Shown here piece by piece: positions 1 to 6,017 of a stretch of 6,017 nucleotides of DNA. The stretch's first letter is position 1; the number at the start of each line of letters is the position of its first letter. The position numbers and the translations under genes are program-made. This DNA is from Tannerella sp. GTDB lineage: Bacteria; Bacteroidota; Bacteroidia; Bacteroidales; Tannerellaceae. Location of the stretch: contig JAISJX010000304.1 in NCBI GenBank assembly GCA_031261145.1, positions 1 through 6,017 on the forward strand, given 5' to 3'. The notes under the pieces are model-generated. The model was not told where the DNA came from. It saw only the letters and a program-made list of their open reading frames with translations, and searched no databases.

Positions 1-885
1 GGCTGCTACAGCGGCTTTTCCCCACTTTTCATTTTCTTTGGTTTGACTGATGTAATGGGCGCCATCGCTTTTGCGGGTCCAATCGCTATATAATCCGCCA
101 CTCCCTCCGTTAAACCAGGGACTGGCTGCATATAACCTAACGCGGGAAATAACTGCCAGAGCTGCTTCTTTGACCGGAATGGTTATTTCGGACGACGAGC
201 GGCTTGCGCGTGACGGAAGGAATGTGGCCGCTTGTTCCATATCTTTACAAATTTGCGCCACACATTCATCGTAAGTGGAGCGTTCAACGGACAGTACGTC
301 TGCTGTAGCGTCCACAGCAAATCCTTCTTCGGGCAAGACAGGCGCCGGACCGTACTGCAACAAGAGAAGATAGTAATAGTATCCCCTCAGAAAATAACAT
401 CTTCCCATGAAATCCCTCCTGTCTATGTCGGAGATGTCCTGTACCTCGTGGATGCGTTGCAGAATAATACTTGCTTTTCGTATCCCTGTATAACACTTGG
501 AATAATTTTCGTACGGCTGCCAACCTTGTATCGTAGTGGTCGGCGTGAGTTCGTCTTCCAGAATCAAGTTGGAGGCATGACGGGAGTCGGTGATGAACGA
601 GATGAAGTTCTCATCCGATGCGCCCTGAAAAGGCAAAACAACTATATCATGACGTCCATTACTCTTCGTCCATAAATCCCCTTCGTTCGGCAAATAACTG
701 GCCGCTTCTTTCAGGTACTGGTCAACCTTATCTCTTCTCGTGAATATGGAATCCAACTGCTGCGTATTCTTGAAGTAGTCGTCCACATCAAGAAAATCAT
801 TACATGAGTACAGCATCATTCCGAATATGCAAATACTCAGCATTCGCATATTTATATATATTTTTTTTATTAATGTTATCATCAT
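1..885 (-). CDS. SusD/RagB family nutrient-binding outer-membrane lipoprotein (partial, N-terminal 295 residues)
   Basis: Surface lipoprotein that binds ligand and caps the SusC transporter encoded just upstream. The frame is open from 885 to the window edge, so the C-terminal part is missing; the family usually has 450-650 residues. The signal peptide ends in a lipobox (MLYSC, acylated Cys28), followed by NDFLDVDD. Such an acidic stretch after the Cys is typical of SusD proteins and fits surface export. Family landmarks are ENYSKCYTGIRKAS (about 126-139), the RCYFLRGYYYY helix (162-172) followed by QYGPAPVLPE (177-186), a RSTYDECVAQI helix near 203, and AALAVISRVRLYAASPWFNGG (241-261). These are the TPR-like N-terminal SusD signatures. 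The start is ambiguous: tandem ATGs at 885 and 882 give a 26-27 residue signal with a KK n-region, while ATG at 849 gives a short 15-residue one. I prefer 885/882 for the better signal and the 8-nt gap to the susC-like stop. The identity is secure; the substrate is unknown. Confidence 0.95.
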   Translation of the reverse strand, partial: MMITLIKKIYINMRMLSICIFGMMLYSCNDFLDVDDYFKNTQQLDSIFTRRDKVDQYLKEAASYLPNEGDLWTKSNGRHDIVVLPFQGASDENFISFITDSRHASNLILEDELTPTTTIQGWQPYENYSKCYTGIRKASIILQRIHEVQDISDIDRRDFMGRCYFLRGYYYYLLLLQYGPAPVLPEEGFAVDATADVLSVERSTYDECVAQICKDMEQAATFLPSRASRSSSEITIPVKEAALAVISRVRLYAASPWFNGGSGGLYSDWTRKSDGAHYISQTKENEKWGKAAVAA

Positions 886-893
886 TGTTTGTT

Positions 894-3800
894 TTAAAAT
901 GTTACAATTAATTGAAGGGTATATTTACGTTGAAGGGGGTAAACGGCACCGTTTTCCGAAGCCTGTGCGGGGTCCCACAATTTTACTTTATCCCACACAT
1001 AGAGGTTTTCGCCCAACAAACTGACGGTTGCCGTTTCGAAAATTTTAGCCTTGGACAACCACTTTTTGGGGATGGAGTAAGCCATTTCTACATTTTTCAG
1101 GCGCACATAAGTTCCGTCAGCCAGCCAGAACGTCGATGCACGATTGTTGTTGGCGTTCGCTCCGTAAGTCAGGCGGGGAAAACGTGCATTGGGATTTTCA
1201 GTCGAAGGGTCGCCCGAATAGGAAGCCGGTGTCCAGCGATTGGCTTGGTCTGCCACCGTTGCCAGCACGTTGCCGGTTTCTTCTCCTGCAAACGGATAAT
1301 AACCGATACCTCCCATAAAGTACTCTACATCGTTCACGCCTTCAAACAGCGCGCTTATACTGAAACCTTTGTATCTGTACTCCAACGCTACTCCATACTG
1401 TATCTGGGGTATGCTGGAAAAAGACAGAGGAACAATATCCTCATCGTCAACCACTCCGTCGCCATTTACATCTTTGTATTTGATGTCTCCGGGCTGTACA
1501 TTGCTCATGTAGGTCTGCTTGGGGCTTGAGAGAATATCCGTTTCATCGCTGAACAAACCTTCGGCAATCAGCCCTCTCAATACCTCGTAGGGTTTGCCGG
1601 CGTATGCCTGATACGGATAGTTTACGCCTGACTGTTCCCAGTAATTCACTTTGTTCCGCGCCAGCGTAAAGTTACCGCGCACGGTAGCGCTCATATCTTT
1701 TGCAATGGGCTGGGTGAAAGTGATGTTTCCGTCAAGTCCCCATGATGACATTTCGCCTATATTGGCATACGGAAGCGTCAAATTCAAGCCCGATTCGAGC
1801 GGAACACTTTCACGTTGCTGGAAAATGCCGGTGGTTTTATTCCGGTAAAAGTCCACAACGAAATCAACCCTGTTGTTAAACAGTTTTCCATCAATACCCA
1901 AGTCCAATTTAGTGGTGGTCTCCCAGCGCATATCGGGTGAGCCGATTTGTGTTTCCTTCAGTGTCGGTCCGCCCCATATACCTGCAGTGCCGTTTCCAAT
2001 AGTGGTAAGGTATGGAAAGCGAACCTTCAGCCGGTCATTACCCACCTGTCCGTACGATCCGCGGAATTTCAGGTAATTGAAAAAGGGCAATGTGTTCGTG
2101 AAAAAATCGTACTGACTGGGAATCCAGCCGAGTGCGATGGAAGGGAACAGACCCCAACGGCTTTCTTTCCTAAAGTTCTCCGAGCCTGTGTATCCAAGAT
2201 TTCCTTCAATCAGATAGGTGTCCCGATACGAATAGGTAGCCCTTCCCGAATACGCCTGATAGCGTACCGGTATGACATCGAACATGGTGTTGCCCCATCC
2301 GCTGTCTTTCCCTTCCTGCCGGTAATAATGGAATAAACCGGTAACGCGGTGATCGTTATTGAAGACACGATTGTAATTCGCCTGCGCTTCAAAGTAATAC
2401 TGCCTGTCAGAGCGGGAGGTCTGTTCTGATGTCAGCGGAGAGGAATTTACAACTTTCCTCGTACTCAGGGAGCCGTCCGGGTTGCGACCTGAACTGGGAA
2501 TGGCAATATACAGCTCGGGAGTCATTCTGTTTATGATAGTATGGTTACCGTTGGTGGACAGAGAGAACAGGCCTTGTACGGACAATCCTTCCACAAACAT
2601 ACCCAAGTCCTGCTTCAAGGCAAGATTTGATTTTGCGCTGTATCGCTCAATGGCTTTGTATCCCGTGTAGTTCAACTGTACGTATGGCGACATCTGGTTG
2701 CCATTAAGACCAAAAGAAGGTAACTGACCGTTGGAATAGCGGACAGGAACAATTGTCGGAGGCAGATTTGCCTGCGCCTGCCACAATGCGTCGTTATTAT
2801 CTCCAACTCCCGGGGCGTTTTGGCTTACAAAAACAGTTTCAATATTCATCGAAAGCGTAGTTGTTTTGGTTACATTGGCGTCCACATTGGCCCGGAAATT
2901 GTATTTGTGATAGTCCACATTGGCGCTGTATGGAGAGTTTACGTCCTGCTTAAACAGCGCTTCGTTGTTAAGAGCGCCGAGGCTCACATAGTAACGGGCG
3001 TTTTCACCTCCGCCGGCTATACTCAGGTGGTGCTGTGTATTCCATGCATGGTCTTTCAGAATCACATCTCTCCAGTTTACATTGGGATACAAATCAGGGT
3101 CAAGTCCCGTTCTGTACAGTTCCAATTCGGTGGGAGAATATACGGATGGATTGCCTCTTACCACCCTTGCTTCATTTGCCAAACCGGCATATTGATAAGC
3201 ATTTACATATTCCGGCATACGCGGCGAATAGGAATAAGTGGTATTCGTCTTGAAATTGATACGCATCTTACCGGATTTCCCGCGTTTGGTGGTTACGACT
3301 ACCACGCCGTTGGCTCCGCGCGTTCCATAAACCGCTGTTGCCGAAGCATCTTTTAACACGGAGAAACTTTCAATATCTGCCGGGTCAAGGTCATTCAGAT
3401 TGCCTTCTACTCCGTCAATGAGTATCAGCGCCGATTGACTGGCGCCGAAAGTACTGATACCCCGTATCCAAAATTCGGAGAAATCATTGCCGGGTTCGCC
3501 GCTGCGGGTTACGGCAATAATTCCCGGAATACGCGCTCCAAGCATATTGCTAACCGAAGTAGCCGGTACTTGCAGATCCCGTGCTTCCACATTGGTAATA
3601 GCGCCTACTACCGATATTTTACGCTGGGAACTGCGCCCCGTTACTACAACCTCCTCTAATTCGGTCAAATCGGGTGTCAAACCTATTCTTTCCCTTTCCT
3701 TATTTGATGTATAACTGATTTCAATCGTTTTATATCCAATACATGAAAATACCACAATAGAGCCGGATGGAATCTTATCCAGCCGGAATCTCCCATCGGT

Positions 3801-3971
3801 ATCCGTAGTTGTACCCGTGTTTGTTCCTTTTACCTGAACGATAGCGCCGGGTATTGTTACTCCTTGTTCATCCATTACGACACCGGCCACTTTAACAGTT
3901 CTGTCCTGTGCAAATGCCGTGAACGACAAACTGAATGTAAACAACAACAATAATAATATTATATGTCTCAT
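894..3971 (-). CDS. SusC/RagA family TonB-linked outer-membrane transporter
   Basis: TonB-dependent barrel that imports the ligand captured by its SusD partner, encoded 8 nt downstream. Complete at 1025 aa, normal for the family. Residues 1-21 are a signal peptide (leucine-rich core, AFA before Gln22). Residues 26-112 are the carboxypeptidase-regulatory-like domain common in SusC proteins (VAGVVMDEQGVTIPGAIVQV). A TonB-box-like ELEEVVVTG lies at 105-112. The plug domain covers about 117-235 with SusC/RagA signatures: FWIRGISTFG (167-176), ALILIDGVEG (181-190), SVLKDASATAVYGTRGANGV (204-223). The rest is the 22-strand barrel, with the late landmarks STFWLADGTYVRLKNVEMAY and a C-terminal strand ending in Phe1025, as expected for BAM insertion. 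There is no N-terminal STN domain, so direct signalling to a FecR-type anti-sigma factor is unlikely. A 12-residue calcium-loop-like motif lies at 834-845. The start at 3971 gives a clean signal peptide and lies 20 nt after the preceding stop. The substrate cannot be read from the sequence. Confidence 0.98.
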   Translation of the reverse strand: MRHIILLLLLFTFSLSFTAFAQDRTVKVAGVVMDEQGVTIPGAIVQVKGTNTGTTTDTDGRFRLDKIPSGSIVVFSCIGYKTIEISYTSNKERERIGLTPDLTELEEVVVTGRSSQRKISVVGAITNVEARDLQVPATSVSNMLGARIPGIIAVTRSGEPGNDFSEFWIRGISTFGASQSALILIDGVEGNLNDLDPADIESFSVLKDASATAVYGTRGANGVVVVTTKRGKSGKMRINFKTNTTYSYSPRMPEYVNAYQYAGLANEARVVRGNPSVYSPTELELYRTGLDPDLYPNVNWRDVILKDHAWNTQHHLSIAGGGENARYYVSLGALNNEALFKQDVNSPYSANVDYHKYNFRANVDANVTKTTTLSMNIETVFVSQNAPGVGDNNDALWQAQANLPPTIVPVRYSNGQLPSFGLNGNQMSPYVQLNYTGYKAIERYSAKSNLALKQDLGMFVEGLSVQGLFSLSTNGNHTIINRMTPELYIAIPSSGRNPDGSLSTRKVVNSSPLTSEQTSRSDRQYYFEAQANYNRVFNNDHRVTGLFHYYRQEGKDSGWGNTMFDVIPVRYQAYSGRATYSYRDTYLIEGNLGYTGSENFRKESRWGLFPSIALGWIPSQYDFFTNTLPFFNYLKFRGSYGQVGNDRLKVRFPYLTTIGNGTAGIWGGPTLKETQIGSPDMRWETTTKLDLGIDGKLFNNRVDFVVDFYRNKTTGIFQQRESVPLESGLNLTLPYANIGEMSSWGLDGNITFTQPIAKDMSATVRGNFTLARNKVNYWEQSGVNYPYQAYAGKPYEVLRGLIAEGLFSDETDILSSPKQTYMSNVQPGDIKYKDVNGDGVVDDEDIVPLSFSSIPQIQYGVALEYRYKGFSISALFEGVNDVEYFMGGIGYYPFAGEETGNVLATVADQANRWTPASYSGDPSTENPNARFPRLTYGANANNNRASTFWLADGTYVRLKNVEMAYSIPKKWLSKAKIFETATVSLLGENLYVWDKVKLWDPAQASENGAVYPLQRKYTLQLIVTF

Positions 3972-3991
3972 ATTTAATTTATATTTAAAAA

Positions 3992-5440
3992 TTATTCAAC
4001 ACTATATACGACAATTTGAGCTTCCCACCATTCGGCGATGAATAAATTACCTTCGCCGTCATAGGAAATATCCTGCGCGTCAAGCAAAACCGATTTAAGC
4101 GGCTCTCCTCTCGGTCTTGGAGGAGGACCTTCCACGCCAATCACTCCGGCAACGGTGGATACATACCCGTCAATTGCTGATATTTTCCGAAGCACATCGC
4201 CCTGATTGAGTGTTCTACCCCAATCATTTTCAAGATGGTTACTTTCGATAATGTAGAGGTTCCCTTCGTCGTCTATACACATACCCTTCGGTTGAAAGAA
4301 ACGGGCATCTGCTAAAGCCCCGTCAATAACGAGGTTTTGCCCTGGCGCCGGACTTCCGGCGTAGAGCGCCGCCTCTACCCCGCTGCCCCAATCTGCTCCG
4401 GTTTTGGTGATTTTATAAATGCTATAGTTTTGGAAATAGGAAACGTAAAAACAGTCTTTGAACTTATCATACACCATGTAGCCGCCCCAATTGGCAGTCG
4501 GCAAACCGGCGATGCCCGTGCTTATCTCCTCTGTTACATCCGTATTCACGTTGTAACGCCCGAATATTTTCTCTCTATGACAGAAATACAGCCACTCTTG
4601 ATTGGGGTCATGGGCTTTATCCTGCATGGCAAGCGAGCGTATCTGGTCGTATGGTACTGTTTCACTTGGAACTATAATTGTGCCGATATTTTCCGGCGTC
4701 CACCCGCTTGCCTTTTGGTATCGGTAAACCGTATGCGTAGGGTTCATATACGTATTATATACGATAGTTTTCTCCTCGTTTACAGCCGGTTTACCCATAT
4801 AAGCACCATACTGTAAGGTGATAACCTGATTGTCAGGTCCCGATATAAAGCGCGTTCTTGCGGCAATCCCTTGATGAAATCCAAAAGTTATTACCTGTCC
4901 ACCGCCAAGGGCGACAATACCCTGTGGTTTGAAGAAGGTAGCAGTCGCCAAGGGACCATCCAAAGCGCCATGAGCATCGTTTTGACCATAGTTCCCATTT
5001 GAGTTTCCAGCTCCGGCAAACCATGAAATGGTTTCGACCGCTTTATAGCCAAATGTCCCGGAAGCAGTAACCGCGGAGCTACCGGATACACTTACTTTTA
5101 TATGGTTGTTTCCACTACTCTGCCTTGGCGCAAGACAATAAATGTTTGTACCGTTTACACTGAGCACATTTGCCTTTCTATCAGAAATACCATCATTAAA
5201 AAAGACCTCTACTTTAGATGGATCATTACCGAAATTAGACCCGGAAATGACCACCTTTTCCCGTATTTTGCCCGCTTCAGGGGTAAATCCGGTTATTTCC
5301 ACCGGCAAAGCAGGATTATAAGGCGTACCCTTAATCTGCTCTTGCTGATAAACATAAGTCTCGTTTTTACAAGCATAGATAAAAACGAAGATTCCCAAAA
5401 TGAAAATTCCAACAAGGAATAAATTTTTTTTGCTTTTCAT
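3992..5440 (-). CDS. IPT/TIG domain and NHL-repeat lipoprotein, probable surface ligand-binding accessory of the SusC/D pair
   Basis: 482-aa predicted lipoprotein: MKSKK n-region, hydrophobic core, then Cys24 (FIYAC), so anchored in a membrane, probably the outer one. Residues about 46-132 form an immunoglobulin-like IPT/TIG domain (ITGFTPEAGKIREKVVISGS, then NFGNDPSKVEVFFND). The rest looks like an NHL-type beta-propeller. Clear repeat signatures are GALDGPLATATFFKPQGI (158-175), GALADARFFQPKGMCIDDEG (374-393) followed by NLYIIES, LRKISAIDGYVSTVAG (417-432), and DAQDISYDGEGNLFIAE (454-470). Blades between 200 and 370 are more divergent. TIG-bearing lipoproteins in SusC/D loci are often surface glycan-binding proteins, and that is the inferred role. 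NHL propellers usually bind partners rather than catalyse, and I see no catalytic motif. It lies 18 nt after a short SusC-like ORF and 20 nt before the SusC gene, consistent with cotranscription. An A8 run lies in codons 4-6. Domain calls are firm; the function is inference. Confidence 0.92.
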   Translation of the reverse strand: MKSKKNLFLVGIFILGIFVFIYACKNETYVYQQEQIKGTPYNPALPVEITGFTPEAGKIREKVVISGSNFGNDPSKVEVFFNDGISDRKANVLSVNGTNIYCLAPRQSSGNNHIKVSVSGSSAVTASGTFGYKAVETISWFAGAGNSNGNYGQNDAHGALDGPLATATFFKPQGIVALGGGQVITFGFHQGIAARTRFISGPDNQVITLQYGAYMGKPAVNEEKTIVYNTYMNPTHTVYRYQKASGWTPENIGTIIVPSETVPYDQIRSLAMQDKAHDPNQEWLYFCHREKIFGRYNVNTDVTEEISTGIAGLPTANWGGYMVYDKFKDCFYVSYFQNYSIYKITKTGADWGSGVEAALYAGSPAPGQNLVIDGALADARFFQPKGMCIDDEGNLYIIESNHLENDWGRTLNQGDVLRKISAIDGYVSTVAGVIGVEGPPPRPRGEPLKSVLLDAQDISYDGEGNLFIAEWWEAQIVVYSVE

Positions 5441-5458
5441 AAATCTTTAATGTTTAAA

Positions 5459-5665
5459 TTAGTTATTGTTATAAATCTGTGATCGAAGATCCGGCAACGC
5501 ATCGTTGTTCTCATCGGTGACGGTATCGGTGACGTTAACGCTCTGCTGCGCAAACAGCGACAGTGAGCAGGTACATACATATATGGCAAGCGCCAGCCTG
5601 CACAATATGTTTCCTCTTTCGGTTACACTCGGCAACCGATTACTTGCTTTTCTCTTGTAGTTCAT
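5459..5665 (-). CDS. Short secreted ORF resembling the N-terminus of a SusC-family protein (probable remnant)
   Basis: 68-aa ORF with its own start and stop. Residues 1-20 are a long basic n-region (MNYKRKASNR...). Residues 20-39 form a hydrophobic signal core (ILCRLALAIYVCTCSLSLFA), with probable cleavage before QQS. What follows, VNVTDTVTDENNDALPDL, matches the usual opening of the carboxypeptidase-regulatory-like domain of SusC proteins (typically VxVxGTVTDENGxxLPG). All three positions where glycine is usual carry Asp or Asn. The frame then ends after RSQIYNNN, and only 18 nt separate its stop from the next ATG, so no frameshifted remainder can be present. It is best read as a SusC gene whose body was deleted. 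A functional small secreted protein or leader ORF at the head of the operon is the alternative. The frame stays open upstream of ATG 5665 only by running through the octamer and CA repeats, so that extension is not credible. Confidence 0.55.
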   Translation of the reverse strand: MNYKRKASNRLPSVTERGNILCRLALAIYVCTCSLSLFAQQSVNVTDTVTDENNDALPDLRSQIYNNN

Positions 5666-5723
5666 AATAACATTTTTTTTAATTTTTAATTTATAATATG
5701 TGAATTTCTTTAACAAAGGTGTC

Positions 5724-5800
5724 GGCATGAATGCGCGAAAGCGTAAATGCACGAAAGCACGAAGGCGTAAATGCACGAATGCCTGAAATAAATGTGCGAA
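5724..5800. repeat. Cluster of degenerate 8-bp tandem repeats
   Basis: On the plus strand, positions 5724-5787 divide into eight head-to-tail octamers: GGCATGAA, TGCGCGAA, AGCGTAAA, TGCACGAA, AGCACGAA, GGCGTAAA, TGCACGAA, TGCCTGAA. After a 5-nt interruption (ATAAA) a ninth copy, TGTGCGAA, lies at 5793-5800. The loose consensus is NGCRYGAA. There is also a higher-order 24-bp period: 5732-5755 and 5756-5779 have the same order of subtypes with few mismatches. The cluster lies between the candidate promoter and the first ORF, so it would be in the 5' leader of the transcript. Its function is unknown. Confidence 0.85.
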
Positions 5801-5833
5801 TTGAAAAAATATTGTAAATAATTTTGGATAAGT

Positions 5834-5868
5834 CAAATAAAATGCGTTCCTTTGCAGTTTTAAACAAA
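5834..5868 (-). promoter_or_regulatory. Weak candidate Bacteroides-type promoter for the operon
   Basis: Read on the minus strand, TTTG (5868-5865) is followed after 23 nt by TTTATTTG (5841-5834). The Bacteroides primary-sigma consensus is TTTG near -33 and TAnnTTTG near -7, usually separated by about 19-21 nt. Here the -7 box misses one of six defined positions and the spacing is slightly long, so the match is suggestive only. Transcription from here would pass through the octamer cluster and give a leader of roughly 160 nt before the 68-aa ORF. Confidence 0.25.
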
Positions 5869-5908
5869 GAGGGTAGGGAGGGATTACTGATGGCAATAAT
5901 ATCCGAAT

Positions 5909-5956
<48 letters not shown>

Positions 5957-6017
5957 AAAATAATTTAGCACTCCTCCAAATTTTGAAGAAGAAACTTTTG
6001 AAAAATTATTTAAAATT

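Noticed and set aside
284..675. Open frames on both strands within 232-675
   Set aside because: They overlap the SusD frame, which has clear family motifs throughout and is open to the window edge.
912..1529. 205-aa plus-strand open frame inside the SusC gene
   Set aside because: It is antisense to well-conserved SusC coding sequence and has no signal, domain or family resemblance, so it is a shadow.
2820..3356. 178-aa plus-strand open frame inside the SusC gene
   Set aside because: It is antisense to the plug and early barrel region and its composition has no recognisable motif, so it is a shadow.
5662..5673. Mini-ORF ATG TTA TTA TGA overlapping the start of the 68-aa ORF
   Set aside because: It is three codons in AT-rich sequence. 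The ATGA overlap is suggestive of coupling but cannot be supported from the sequence alone.
5688..5717. Second promoter-like pair on the minus strand, TTTG (5717-5714) and TATAAATT (5695-5688)
   Set aside because: The 18-nt spacing is close, but the -7 box lacks the TTTG half that defines Bacteroides promoters, and the leader is AT-rich enough to give such matches by chance.
5958..6011. AAATAATTT / AAATTATTT inverted repeat as a possible terminator or operator
   Set aside because: It is a 9-bp AT-only match with a loop of about 36 nt in very AT-rich DNA, with no U-tract, so chance is sufficient.

Overview
The window is a piece of a Bacteroidetes (probably Bacteroidales) chromosome carrying a SusC/SusD-type polysaccharide-utilisation locus. 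The evidence is a SusC/RagA TonB-dependent outer-membrane protein paired with a SusD/RagB lipoprotein, AT-rich leaders with A-rich stretches instead of Shine-Dalgarno sites, and lipoprotein signal peptides typical of the phylum. Every supported gene lies on the minus strand, so the operon reads from right to left.

Layout in the direction of transcription. Positions 6017-5666 are non-coding. They hold a 43-nt TG/CA dinucleotide tract (5912-5954), a weak Bacteroides-style promoter candidate (5834-5868), a cluster of degenerate 8-bp repeats (5724-5800) and an AT-rich leader. Next comes a 68-aa ORF (5665-5459) that looks like only the signal peptide and first strand of a SusC-family protein, then stops. 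Eighteen nucleotides later starts a 482-aa lipoprotein with an IPT/TIG domain and NHL-type repeats (5440-3992). Twenty nucleotides after that starts a complete 1025-aa SusC/RagA protein (3971-894). Eight nucleotides after its stop begins the SusD/RagB partner, which runs off the left edge (885-1, first 295 residues). That partner is an open-ended frame confirmed here by direct translation.

The likely division of labour, from family knowledge, is as follows. SusD and the TIG/NHL lipoprotein are surface-exposed and capture a ligand, probably a glycan. SusC is the TonB-driven barrel that imports it, with SusD acting as its lid. No glycoside hydrolase, sulfatase, peptidase or regulator is visible, so the substrate cannot be assigned. 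Intergenic gaps of 18, 20 and 8 nt argue for one transcript.

Nothing here amounts to a clearly new system. The points most worth a second look are the SusC-like stub at the head of the operon, the long TG tract and octamer cluster upstream of it, and the placement of the TIG/NHL lipoprotein before rather than after the SusC/D pair.
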